A stretch of DNA of 64,000 nt, from positions 31,714,408 to 31,778,407 of the forward strand of contig NC_026657.2 of assembly GCF_000004075.3 (NCBI RefSeq). Reading direction: 5' to 3'. The notes under the pieces are model-generated. The model had not been told where the DNA came from. It made no database searches and saw only the letters and a program-made list of their open reading frames with translations. Below are positions 47,826-58,882 of the stretch, piece after piece. Numbering within the stretch: position 1 is the first letter of the stretch; each line of letters begins with the position of its first letter. Made by a program: the position numbers and the translations under genes. The stretch comes from Cucumis sativus. Lineage: Eukaryota > Streptophyta > Magnoliopsida > Cucurbitales > Cucurbitaceae.

Positions 47826-49369
47826 TAACTTCAACACTGCATCAGTGCTTCAAATTTTATCAGGACGGTGTAAAGAAGGTTGAAGCCGACTCTAATCCAT
47901 TCTCAGAAGCTGAGTCTCACTTCGCAGATGCAAAGTTTTATTCAAAGAATAATAATATTTTAGAAGTTTTGCCTGCAGAAACCCCTCTTACAAAAGGAGA
48001 AGATAATTCACAACTGAAATCACTCGCAACCACAGAACCACATGAAAGTGCGAGAACCTTTAACTCTGGAAAGGGTGAAACATACACTCGCAACACAAAG
48101 GGTATGATCTTGAAGAATGAAAATGCTGCAAACACACCAGTTTTGCGTTATGTCCCTCTGTCAAGGCGCAAGAAAGGCGAATCACCATTCATGGAGTCTC
48201 CAAAAGGTTTGAAAGTTGTTGGGACATCGAAATCATAAAAGAAAGCTTCACTACACCACTAACTAAGATAGCGAAGCAGGAGGTAAAGGTAGATCTGGTG
48301 GAAGCAAACTTGCCCCAAAGGCGAACGAAAGACGGATTCGACCCCAAGGCTTACAAATTGATGGCGAAACAGGTTATGACTTCACAGCTCACACCGAGTT
48401 TAAAAAGCTTAAATTCATGACCGACCTGGCTCTCCTCAACTCAAAAGAAGCTTCTACGGGAAGGACATTCTATACCCGTGTCGAGAAAAGGACTCGGATA
48501 CAAGTCGCCAGAACCGATCCGTATAACTAAAAAGGGGAAGGAAAAAGTGGTTGACATCAATCATATAACTATAGAGGAGGATGACAATACTGACGTAAAA
48601 GAAGGTGATAATCAGAGAATCTCAGTATTTGATCGAATTAGACCATCTGTTGCACGTCCCGTAGTATTTGAAAGGCTAAGCATGACAGAGGCAGAAAGAG
48701 AAAGGCTCCAGTCAGTACCAAACCTTGAGAGACATTCGGTCTTTCGAAGGCTAACTACGACTCCCATAAAGGAAGAAAGCACATGCCATGCCTTGACAAC
48801 TACAAGACCATCAGCCTTTGAAAGGCTAGGTGTGTCTAAAAAGAAAAATGTACAAGCACCCCGTGCTCCGATTTTTAATCATCTCGGGGATAAAGGATCA
48901 CACGACAACATTGATTCCAACATAGATACAAAGAAGAAGGAACCAATGTCTCGTGTGAAAGTTTGGCGTCGAATTAAGCATACAGATGTCGATAATTATC
49001 GTAGTAAGAAGTTTCCTTGCGAGACAAAGGAAAATGGAGAAATTCATAGCAACGTTCCTTCTCGCATGAAAAGAAAAACTTTTGTTACTCTCAATACAAG
49101 TCAAGGTTCGTTAAAGGTAAAAAGACATGATGTTATACTAACGAATCCTGAAAAAGAAGGGTCGGAACAAGGGAAGGTGAAACTTCATGTCATCACATCA
49201 CCATTATTGAGGAATCAGAGACTGGAACTCATGAAGAAGACGCAGAAAATGCCCCACAAAGTTTAGAGGATGGTGGTCAATCTACTGTAGACGAGCTAAA
49301 AGAGGTGAACCTTGGTACAATAGAGGAACCACGTCGACTTTCATTAGTGCGTCCCTCTCTAATGAAGAG
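47826..49369 (+). pseudogene. Retrotransposon linker between protease and reverse transcriptase
   Basis: Two open stretches (47798-48238 and 48478-49266), charged and low in structure, with repeated short motifs (SVFDRI/AFERL/VFRRL-type) and no enzyme domain that I recognise. They are separated by frame changes. Such spacers are common in Tat-type elements. Confidence 0.6.
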
Positions 49370-50383
49370 GTGGATAAATATATGAGTTTGCTCACCGAAT
49401 ACAGGGACATCTTTGCGTGGTCATACAAGGAGATGCCAGGACTTGACCCAAAAGTAGCAGTCCATCATCTTGCAATTAAACCCGGATATCGACCGATTAA
49501 ACAAGCACAACGACGTTTTCGACCGGAGCTTATCCCTCAAATCGAGGTGGAAGTCAACAAGTTGATCGAAGCAGGATTCATTCGCGAGGTCAAATATCCA
49601 ACGTGGATAGCAAACATTGTCCCTGTTAGAAAAAAAAATGGACAACTTCGCGTTTGTGTAGACTTTCGCGATCTGAATAATGCATGCCCTAAAGATGATT
49701 TTCCCTTGCCCATCACCGAAATCATGGTTGATGCAACTACTGGACACGAGGCGTTGTCGTTTATGGATGGGTCGTCTGGATATAATCAAATACGGATGGC
49801 CCTCTCAGATGAAGAAATGACAGCTTTCAGAACTCCAAAGGGAATATACTGTTACAAGGTGATGCCCTTTGGATTGAAAAATGCCGGCGCTACTTATCAA
49901 CGTGCCATGCAGAAAGTGTTTGATGATATGTTGCACAGGTATGTTGAATGTTATGTTGATGATCTTGTAGTCAAAACAAAGAGACGACAAGACCATTTGA
50001 AGGATCTAAAAGTCGTGTTTGATCGCTTGCGAAAATATCAGCTAAGGATGAACCCTCTCAAGTGTGCGTTTGGTGTAACTTCAGGAAAATTTCTTGGCTT
50101 CATTGTAAGGCATCGAGGGATCGAAATAGACCAGTCCAAGATTGATGCCATTCAGAAGATGTCAAGACCTAAAAGTTTGCATGACCTAAGAAGTCTCCAA
50201 GAGATGGCTTACATCCGAAGGTTCATCTCTAACTTGGCCGGTCGGTGTCAACCTTTTCAAAAGTTGATGAGAAAAGGAGAAAATTTTGTGTGGGATGAAG
50301 CTTGTCAGAACGCTTTTGATAGCATAAAGAAATACTTGCTTACTCCCCAGTGCTGGGAGCTCCAGTACCTGACAAACCACTAA
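49370..50383 (+). pseudogene. Retrotransposon reverse transcriptase domain
   Basis: A 337-codon frame with the full order of plant Ty3/gypsy reverse transcriptase blocks: YPTWIANIVPVRKKNGQLR, CVDFRDLNNACPKDDFPLP, SFMDGSSGYNQI, MPFGLKNAGATYQRAM, and the catalytic YVDD at residues 195-198, followed by the thumb (KCAFGVTSGKFLGFIV). It makes element cDNA from RNA. The frame is lost at 50350, where the neighbouring RNase H frame takes over. Confidence 0.9.
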
Positions 50384-51285
50384 TATTGTACATTGCTGCA
50401 CAAGAAAGGTCCTTAGGAGCATTACTGGCACAAGAAGAGGTAAAGGGAAAGGAGCGTTCTCTCTACTATCTAAGCAGAACATTAATTGGGGCTGAAGTTA
50501 ACTATTCTCCTATCGAAAAGATGTGTCTTGCACTTTTCTTTGCCATTGATAAGTTGAGGCATTATATGCAGGCCTTCACGGTTCATCTAGTGGCAAAAGC
50601 AGACCCTATAAAGTATGTTCTATCCAGGCCAATCATCGCTGGACGCTTAGCCAAATGGGCGGTTCTACTCCAACAATATGACATTGTCTATATTCCCCAA
50701 AAGGCGATAAAAGGACAAGCGCTAGCAGACTTTTTAGCAGACCACCCAATTCCTTCGGATTGGAAGTTATGTGATGACCTACCAGACGATGAGGTTTTCT
50801 TCACAGAAGTTATGGAACCTTGGACTATGTACTTCGATGGTGCAGCTCGAAGAAGTGGTGCGGGGGCAGGCATTGTCCTCATTTCTCCTGAGAAGCATAT
50901 GTTGCCTTATAGCTTTGCACTTTCCGAATTGTGTTCAAACAATGTGGCTGAATATCAGGCTTTGATAATTGGCCTTCAAATAGCATTAGAAATCGGAGTG
51001 TCATTCATAGAGGTCTATGGTGATTCAAAATTGATAATCAATCAACTCTCGCTTCAATATGACGTGAAACATGAAGACTTGAAGCCATATTTTGCTTATG
51101 CTCGACAATTGATGGAAAAGTTTGATAATGTGATGTTAGAACATGTCCCTAGAGTAGAAAATAAGAGAGCGGATGCATTGGCAAATTTAGCCACGGCCTT
51201 GACCATGCCAGATGATGTAACTCTGAACATACCACTTTGTCAACGATGGATTATACCCCAGTTAGGCCTGAATGTCAGGAAGTGA
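50350..51285 (+). pseudogene. Retrotransposon dual RNase H region
   Basis: The first 110 residues align with the normal Ty3/gypsy RNase H by layout (SLGALLAQEE, LYYLSRTL, YSPIEKMCLA), but the segment where the first catalytic Asp should stand reads LYIAAQERS, so that site appears lost. A second RNase H of archaeal type follows, with apparently complete catalytic residues: D163 (MYFDGAAR), E201 (NVAEYQAL), D225 (YGDSKL) and D275 (KRADALANLA). Two RNase H domains in tandem are a hallmark of Tat-lineage elements, where the second one is thought to have taken over the activity. Confidence 0.87.
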
Positions 51286-52205
51286 ACATGGCAACATCCT
51301 ATTTGATTGATGAAGAAGATTGGCGTCAACCCATCATAGAGTATCTTGAACATGGAAAGCTTCCAAAGGATTCTCGTCATAAAATTGAGATACGAAGAAG
51401 GGCAGCACACTTCATTTATTACAAGGGAACTTTATATCGCCGTTCTCTTGAAGGGCTCTTCCTTCGATGTCTCGGAAAGGAAGATTCGGTAAAAGCTCTA
51501 AAGGAAGTACATGCAGGTGTTTGTGGAGCACATCAATCGGGACCAAAGCTTCAATTCCAGCTAAGAAGAATGGGCTACTACTGGCCTAAGATGATCCAAG
51601 ATTCAATAGACTATGTGAAGAAGTGTGAGCCTTGTCAATACCATGCAAACTTCATACACCAACCTCCAGAACCTCTTCATCCAACTGTGGCTTCTTGGCC
51701 TTTTGAGGCTTGGGGACTCGATCTGGTTGGCCCCATTACACCAAAATCATCAGCAGGACATTCTTATATCCTAGCAGCAACAGACTATTTTTCAAGGTGG
51801 GCTGAGGCCATTTCATTGAGAGAAGCCAAGAAGGAGAACGTGGCAGACTTTATTCGAACACACATCATCTATCGATACGGTATTCCACATCGAATCGTGA
51901 CGGATAATGGAAAGCAATTCTCCAATAGTATGATGGACAAGTTATGTGAAAAATTCAAATTCAAGCAATATAAGTCATCCATGTACAACGCAGCTGCGAA
52001 TGGACTAGCAGAAGCATTCAACAAAACATTGTGTAATCTTTTAAAGAAAATTGTCTCCAAGTCAAAGAGGGATTGGCAAGAAAAGATCGGCGAGGCATTA
52101 TGGGCTTATCGACGACTCATCGCACCCCTACAGGGGTTACACCATATTCGCTTGTTTACGGTGTGGAGGCTGTCCTTCCTCTCGAAAGGGAAATTCCGTC
52201 ACTAA
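51237..52205 (+). pseudogene. Retrotransposon integrase region
   Basis: The open frame contains the HHCC zinc site (HAGVCGAHQSG, then CEPCQYH) and the catalytic core with D162 (WGLDLVGP), D223 (TDNGKQFSN) and E259 (GLAEAFNKTL), spaced D-60-D-35-E as in retroviral integrases. It loses its frame after WAYRR, and the C-terminal part continues in other frames to about 52550, including a GDLVL-type block. No chromodomain is visible, in line with a Tat-type rather than a chromovirus element. Confidence 0.88.
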
Positions 52206-52577
52206 GAATGCAGTACAAGAGGGATTGACTACCGAAAGATAAGTGAAGTTACTCTTCAAGAATTAGAAGCACTTGACGAAAAGCGTTAGAGGCTCAGCAA
52301 GCATTGGAATGTTATAAGCGAGAATGTCCAAGCTTTTGATAAACACGTTAAACCTCGCTCCTTTCAAGTCGGTGATCTAGTGCTTGCCGTAAGGAGACCG
52401 ATCATCACAACAAGCATACAGGAAATAAGTTCACACCTAAATGGATGGACTTACATTGTTAAAGAAGTTTATACAAATGGCGCATACAAGATCGTGATCA
52501 AGACGGACTACGAATTGGCCCAATCAATGTAAATTTCTTAAAAAAATTTATGCTTAATTTTGTTAAAAAAAAAAAAA

Positions 52578-53215
52578 AAGTTGAACTACGTTATGACTTG
52601 ATCCCTATGTTATAAAGGGTACGTAGGCAGCTTAAGGAAAACCTTAAGCCCAGTCCAGCAAAAAAAAAGTTGAACTACGTTATGACTTGATCCCTATTAT
52701 AAAGGGTACGTAGGCAGCTTAAGGAAAACCTTAAGCCAGTCCAGCAAAAAAAAAGTTGAACTACGTTATGACTTGATCCTATGTTATAAAGGGTACGTAG
52801 GCAGCTTAAGGAAAACCTTAAGCCCAGTCCAGCAAAAAAAAATTGAACTACGTTATGACTTGATCCCTATATATAAGGGTACGTAGGCAGCTTAAGGAAA
52901 ACCTTAAGCCCAGTCCAGCAAAAAAAAATTGAACTACGTTATGACTTGATCCCTATTATAAAGGGTACGTAGGCAGCTTAAGGAAAACCTTAAGCCCAGT
53001 CCAGCAAAAAAAAATTGAACTACGTTATGACTGATCCCTAATTACAAAGGTACGTAGGCAGCTTAAGGAAAACCTAAGCCCAGTCCAGCAAAAAAGAACT
53101 ACGTTAGACTTGATCCCTACTTATAAAGGGTACGTAGCAACTTAAAGAAAACTTTAAGTTCAGTCCACCATTATAAAAAAAAAAAAAAAAAAAACCTTGA
53201 ACTACGTCGTGAGTT
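52578..53215 (+). repeat. Tandem array of ~86-bp paired-hairpin units
   Basis: Seven units plus a degenerate eighth begin near 52580, 52669, 52755, 52843, 52928, 53014, 53096 and 53197. Each has a first inverted repeat (CTACGT ... CCCT ... AGGG ... ACGTAG) and a second perfect hairpin (GCTTAAGG-AAAA-CCTTAAGC), then a CCAGTCCAGC-A(n) tail. Unit 7 has ACTTAAAG-AAAA-CTTTAAGT, in which both arms changed together. The array sits directly after the integrase region. Confidence 0.9.
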
Positions 53216-53640
53216 AATTCTTTTCTTCAAAGGGTGTTCATCTCCACTAAGAAATCATAACAAATTGGGGGCAAATCCCTAAATTCAAGATGTTCATCTT
53301 TAGTAACAATGAGATGAAATAAATTGAAGATGTACAAACTCCGTGCAAAGACTATGTACAAGTTGAGTGCATGTAAAAAGAAAAAAAAAAAGAGAATCTC
53401 AAAATCAAGCTCAAAGGCATCATTAATGATCCCTCAAATTCAAGCATAAAAGTTTCATTGATGATTCCTTATATTCAAGTTTGAAGGCTTCATCGATGCT
53501 GCAGCTCCAGCTCTTTGAGAGGATAACGATGGTACAACTTTGATAGGACGACGATCGGGCAGCTCTGCCTTCGCCTCTCCAAGATGAAAACGACAGTGTA
53601 ACATCGTTTCTGCCTCTTGAAGAAGATGCATGCAATGCTA
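53216..53640 (+). other. Retrotransposon 3' noncoding segment
   Basis: It begins with GTGTTCATCTCCACTAAG and continues with repeated GATGTTCATC / TTCAAGCT-type phrases. No conserved coding frame. Transition between the hairpin array and the minisatellite. Confidence 0.5.
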
Positions 53641-53649
53641 AAGCTTTAA

Positions 53650-54875
53650 CCTCTGCTTCATCTTCAGCTTATTGCAACGAAGAGGATTCATCTTCATCTT
53701 CTTCTAAGTTTGCAATCGAAGATGATTCATCTTCATCTGCTCTAAGGTTCGCAAGTGAGAGGATTCATCTTTGTCTTCCTCCATGTGTTACAACCGAGAT
53801 GATTCATCTCATCTTCACCTAGGAGTCGCAATCAAGAAGATTCATTTTCATCTTCTCTCAGGTGTAACAACCGAAGATGATTCATCTTCATCTGCTCTAA
53901 GGTGTCGCAAGTGAGAGGATTCATCTTTGTCTTCTCCTATGTGTTGCAACCGAGAGGATTCATCTTCATCTTCTCCTAAGAATTGCAACTGAGAAGATTC
54001 ACCTTCATCTTCTTCTAGGTGCTACAACCGAGAGGATTCATTTTCATCTTCTCATTGGAATTGCAACTGAGAAGATTCATCTTCATCTTCTCCTAAGAGT
54101 CGCAACGAGAAGATTCACCTTCATCTTCTTTCAGGTGTCGCAACCAAAGAAGATTCATCTTCATCTTCTTAGGAGTTGCAACCAAAGAGAATTCATCTTC
54201 ATCTTCTTTCAATATCGTAGCCGGAAGGATTCACCTTCATCTTCTTCTAGGTGCTACAATCAAAGATGATTCATCTTCATCTTCTCTTATATGTCATAGC
54301 TGAGAAGATTCATCTTCATCTTCTCCAGGTGCTGCAATCGAAAATGATTCATCTTCTCTCATATGTCATACCGAGAGATTCATCTTCATCTTCTCCCATA
54401 TGTCATAGCCGAGAGATTTATCTTCATCTTCTCCCAGGTGCTGCAATTGAATAGGATTCATCTTCATCTCCTCCCATATGTCATAGTCGAGAGGATTCAT
54501 CTTCATCTTCTCTCATATGTCATAGCTGAGAGGATTCATCTTCATCTTCTTCCAAGTGCTGCAACTGAAGAGAATTCATCTTCATCTCCTTTCATATGTC
54601 ATAGCCGAGAGGATTCATCTTCATCTTCTCTCATATGTCATAGCTGAGAGGATTCATCTTCATCTTCTTCCAAGTGCTGCAACTGAAGAGAATTCATCTT
54701 CATCTCCTCCCATATGTCATAGCCGAGAGGATTCATCTTCATCTTCTCCTATATGTCGTAGCTGAGAGTATTCATCTTTATCATCTAACAGGTGTCGCAA
54801 CCCGGCCGATGGAATTCATTTTCATCAGCTCTAAGGTGTCGCAAGCTAGATGATTCATCTTCATCTTCTCCCTAG
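53650..54875 (+). repeat. GATTCATCTTCATCTTC minisatellite, about 25 units
   Basis: Units of roughly 40-50 bp share GAGGATTCATCTTCATCTTC followed by variable TCCYAGGTGCTGCAAC or TCCCATATGTCATAGC. In the second half (about 54490-54780) they form a higher-order block of about 118 bp (TCCAAGTGCTGCAACTGAAG recurs at 54551 and 54669). All six frames give low-complexity Ser/Leu/His-rich translations, so I treat it as noncoding. Confidence 0.85.
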
Positions 54876-54885
54876 TACCACAACC

Positions 54886-54959
54886 AAGAAAGAAAGAAAA
54901 AAAAAGGAGAAGCAAGAAGAAGAAAGAAGAAAATGATGAAGAAGAAAGAAGGAAGAAGG

Positions 54960-54992
<33 letters not shown>

Positions 54993-55125
54993 AAAAACAA
55001 AAAGAAAGAAAAACAAAAAAAAAACAAAAGAAAGAAGAAGAAGAAAACAAAAAAAAGAAGCAAAAGAAGAAAAAACAAAAAGAAAGAAGAATAAGAAGAA
55101 GAAGAAAAAAAAAAAACGAAGAAGC
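54886..55125 (+). repeat. A-rich/(AAG)n tract
   Basis: About 240 bases that are almost purely A and G on the + strand, including an unbroken run of about 30 A from 54960. The shadow reading on the other strand is a phenylalanine/serine-rich frame that is not a gene. Confidence 0.85.
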
Positions 55126-55132
55126 TCAATTG

Positions 55133-55808
55133 GTGATAACGAAGATCGAAGCCCGACGATGACAGAGTCGATCTCTCCTACTAGGGCGATAGATCTGACG
55201 GCAAAAGCCCGATCGTCCCTAGAAGAAGCTCAACAAAGTCATTTATGCAAACGAAGATTGAAGCCCGACGATGACAGAGTCGATCTCTCCTACTAGGGCG
55301 ATAGATCTGACGGCAAAAGCCCGATCGTCCCTAGAAGAAGCTCAACAAAGTCATTTCTGCAAACGAAGATTGAAGCCCGACGATGACAGAGTCGATCTCT
55401 CCTACTAGGGCGATAGATCTGACGGCAAAAGCCCGATCGTCCCTAGAAGAAGCTCAACAAAGTCATTTCTGCAAACGAAGATCGAAGCCCGACGATGACA
55501 GAGTCGATCTCTCCTACTAGGGCGATAGATCTGACGGCAAAAGCCCGATCGTCCCTAGAAGAAGCTCAACAAAGTCATTTCTGCAAACGAAGATTGAAGC
55601 CCGACGATGACAGAGTCGATCTCTCCAACTAGGGCGATAGATCTGACGGCAAAAGCCCGATCGTCCCTAGAAGAAGCTCAACAAAGTCATTTCTGCAAAC
55701 GAAGATCGAAGCCCGACGATGACAGAGTCGATCTCTCCTACTAGGGCGATAGATCTGACGGCAGAAGCCCGATCGTCCCTAGAAGAAGCTCGACAAAGTC
55801 ATTCCTGC
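55133..55808 (+). repeat. Exact 112-bp satellite, six copies
   Basis: The word GACGATGACAGAGTCGATCT starts at 55155, 55267, 55379, 55491, 55603 and 55715, a constant 112-bp spacing with no indel. Copies differ by single substitutions (AGATCG versus AGATTG; CTACTAGG versus CAACTAGG). The period is not a multiple of three. Confidence 0.95.
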
Positions 55809-55893
55809 AAAAAAAAAAAAAAAAAAAAACAAAACAAAAATACAAAAAAAAAAAACAAACAAAAAAACAAAACAAAACAGAAAAAAAAAAACA

Positions 55894-55928
<35 letters not shown>

Positions 55929-56780
55929 GAGAAAGGGAGAAGAAAAGTTTTCTATACCTTTCTGCCGATTTGATGAGGAATAAGCGTTGGATGAGGTATA
56001 AGTGAGTAGGGTATGAGTCTATTTATAAGCCCAACAAATCCAATTCCTAAAAGGATTAGGAATGATATTTAATTATTTTTTTAAAAAAAAACAAATCCAA
56101 TTCCTAAAAGGAATAGGAATGATTTTTAAAAAATATATATATATAAAGAAAAGATAATCCAATTATCTTATTTTATTTTAAATTATTTCTTTTTTTTGGA
56201 TAAATCTCAAGTTTAACTTTTATTGAGATATTTAAAATATTTAAAAATTTCAACATTTTTAAAAATATATACATATATATATAAATATTCTCAATTTCAA
56301 AATTCAAGTTAAATTAACTTGCATATATGACCTCCTTTTTATCATGAATTTAAATCGGAGCCATAAATCCAACTTTACCTAAGATTGAGGACCTGATTTT
56401 TTTATCTCAAATTAAAATTGGTCATTCCAAATTCTTATGCATCCCCAAGATAAATTAAGGTACGGTAGAAACCTTATCCTTATTTCAAAATTAAAATTTT
56501 GGTTATATTCCAAATTTTACTTTAAAAAAAAAAAATCATCATATTAATTTTTTTTCCCCTCAAATAAAATTAAGTGGGAAATAAAACTTTGAATTTTTTT
56601 TAAGGTTTGGCCATATTCCAACCCTTATTTTAAATTTAAATCAAACTCACGTACTAAATTCATAGTTTGATTAATTTGATATGCTGAATTGAGTAAAAAA
56701 AAAAAAAAAAAAAGGCTCGTACTTTGACTTCAAATTTATCTTTTCCGAGATTCATTCACCCATATACGTGCATAAATCTC
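55809..56780 (+). other. A-rich tract and AT-rich pre-LTR region of the retrotransposon
   Basis: It starts with about 120 bases of A-rich and CA-repeat sequence (ACACACACAC near 55892), then AT-rich noncoding DNA up to the polypurine tract. A short duplicated phrase (AAATCCAATTCCTAAAAGGA) occurs at about 56035 and 56092. Confidence 0.6.
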
Positions 56781-56790
56781 GAAAAGGGGC
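56781..56790 (+). other. Polypurine tract
   Basis: GAAAAGGGG followed by CATT, then the 3' LTR at 56794. Position and composition fit the plus-strand primer site. Confidence 0.65.
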
Positions 56791-56793
56791 ATT

Positions 56794-57788
56794 TGTTGAA
56801 TAAGAAATTTTGAGACCAATCACAAGTTGCCACATCATTTATTAAGTTAATGATGAAAAGTACAAATAATTAAATTTGGGACTAATTAAAATTGACACAT
56901 GCCCCAAATTAAAGAGTTAAAATAAATAAATTGGTCATTCTAATAATGCCACATGTTTTCATATTAATCGTTGGATTAAGTTAATCATTTTAGTTCAATT
57001 AAGCCAAAAAAAATAAGCTTAATTGAGCCCAAAGACTAAATATAACCTAAGTCCATATGGTTGAGCCCATGGGTCTGGTCCATGGACCAACCAAGTTCAA
57101 ACCCATAAAGCCCACCAGTGAACTCTATAAATAGAGGAATTCTCCTCATTTGCAGGGGTTGGAAAATTTTGACTCTAGAAGATCTAGAGAGAATTCTTCC
57201 AAAAGCTAGAAGACTCCCTAACTTCTGAAGTTGACCACCCTCGAAGATTGAAGCTGTTTTGAAGATACAAACTTTCTTCCAAGACTCCAACTTCAAGAAC
57301 ATCACGTGCTCCGCTTCCTCAAATCAAGCGTAAGCATTCAACCAACTTGAAGAACATCACGTGCTCCGCTTCTCCAAATCAAGCGTAGACGTTCAACAAA
57401 CTTCAAGAACATCACGTGCTCCGCTTCTCCAAATCAAGCGTAGACGTTCAACAAACTTCAAGAACATCACGTGCTCCGCTTCTCAAATCAAGCGTAGATT
57501 CAACAAACTTCAAGAACATCACGTGCTCCGCTTCTCCAAATCAAGCGTAGACGTTCAACAAACTTCAAGAACGTGCTCCGCTTCTCCAAATCAAGCGTAG
57601 ACGTTCAACAAACTTCAAGAACATCACGTGCTCCGCTTCCTCCAAATCAAGCGTAGACATACAGTTGAGAGAGAATCAGAGGATCAAATTCTAGAGATTG
57701 AACCGCATCGCATCAAATCAACAAAAATACAACATCAACCTAAGTTTAAGTCCACGAATTAAATTTCTCTGGAAATCTCGTGCGAACA
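56794..57788 (+). repeat. 3' long terminal repeat
   Basis: About 995 bp, matching the 5' LTR, with the TATA box at 57126-57133 and seven CACGTG-region units (one unit reads GAACGTGCTCC and has lost the leading CAC). Most differences from the 5' LTR are one-base indels. Confidence 0.95.
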
Positions 57789-57793
57789 ATGCG
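57789..57793 (+). other. Right target-site duplication ATGCG
   Basis: ATGCG follows the 3' LTR terminal AACA and continues into TTTTTATCAATTTTTTG, the expected unit D spacer. Confidence 0.95.
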
Positions 57794-58790
57794 TTTTTAT
57801 CAATTTTTTGAAATAATAAATAAAATGCTACTTTTTCCAGCTACTCCATTGGTAACATTTAAAAACAATTTTATGTTTTAATTTTCATAATTATGAAAGG
57901 CATCAAACAAATAATTTATTATCCTTCTTCCATTGTATATTAACCAATTTGGTAGATTTAGATGTAAATTATACGTAGGTAGGATGCTCTATGTTCAAAT
58001 ACTTAGTCTTTACTCAATTATTTATTAAGAGCAATGCATTAATACATTAACGATGAATTGAAATGATAAATTTAGAAACAATTTTATAATACAAATTGGA
58101 TCTAAGATCTAGAACACAAAATTTCTTGATCTTCAATCCACATATTGCAATTGAGTTAAGCTCTTCAAAATTTAAAAAATCATATATTTTTTAAACCTCT
58201 CTTGAGTAATTCACACTAAAAAAACCAAGGAGACTTGGAGGATTCCAATAGTTTATAACAAACTTTTATACAAATTTGAAGCAAGGGAGACTTGGAGGAT
58301 TCCGATAGTTTATAACAAACTTTTAATAATATAAAGTTAAGATTTGAATTAAAAATGGGCAGTAGACTCGAAAAATCTTAAATAACTTTTGAAGATCTAT
58401 AAGATTAAAAATGAAGAGTATCGATTTGGTTTTTAAAAATTAAGTTTATAAATACTACTTTATTCGTAAATTTATTTATTTTATCCAACTCAAATTTAGG
58501 TAAGATTGTGTTTTTTTAAAAATTTATTTTTGTTTAAAATTTTGATTAAGAATATGAGAACTTTTCTAAAAATGTAAAAAGTATACTCTATGATTAATTT
58601 TTTCAGAAATAGAAACTAAAATAAAAAGTAATTTATTTTAGAAAATAAAAACAAATTATTTGAAAAACAAATATTTTTCTGAGGTCAATGATCAAAATTT
58701 GTGATTAAATCTTTTTTTTAGGTTAAAAACCCTTTGAAAATGAATGGTCAATTATACCCCCGGATCTTCGTCGTCGTTGGGTTTAACTCA
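57794..58790. other. Unit D spacer, right of the retrotransposon
   Basis: Continuation of the spacer interrupted at 44226. It is near-identical to about 37996-38960 in unit C. No gene is visible. Confidence 0.6.
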
Positions 58791-58882
58791 ATTTCCCGTT
58801 TCTCGTCAGAACTGCAAACTGAAGACGGAACCCGCGAATTCGTTGCCGAACAAAGATCTTCAGTGCGAGCTTCAGTCTAGAC

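Larger units (their letters stand above)
44227..57788 (+). mobile_element. Ty3/gypsy LTR retrotransposon, Tat-type with dual RNase H
   Basis: A complete 13.56-kb element bounded by LTRs of about 991 and 995 bp that start TGTTG and end GAACA, flanked by ATGCG. The order is LTR, primer site, gag, protease, reverse transcriptase, RNase H, a second archaeal-type RNase H, integrase, long noncoding 3' region, polypurine tract, LTR. Integrase after RNase H places it in Ty3/gypsy; the extra RNase H places it in the Tat lineage. The LTRs differ mainly by one-base indels and I see only about two clear substitutions by eye, so the insertion is young. The coding frames are interrupted about nine times, so as written it is not autonomous. 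It inserted in unit D after the array formed, because the other units have an empty site. Confidence 0.95.

Noticed and set aside
52578-53215. CRISPR-like repeat array
   Set aside because: The units are contiguous tandem repeats without variable spacers, in a plant retrotransposon.
54251-54765. Ser/His/Leu-rich open frames in the GATTCATCTTC minisatellite
   Set aside because: All frames are repetitive translations of the same short repeat with no conserved start or domain.
54781-55129. Phenylalanine/serine-rich minus-strand frames
   Set aside because: Produced by the A/AAG-rich tract on the opposite strand.
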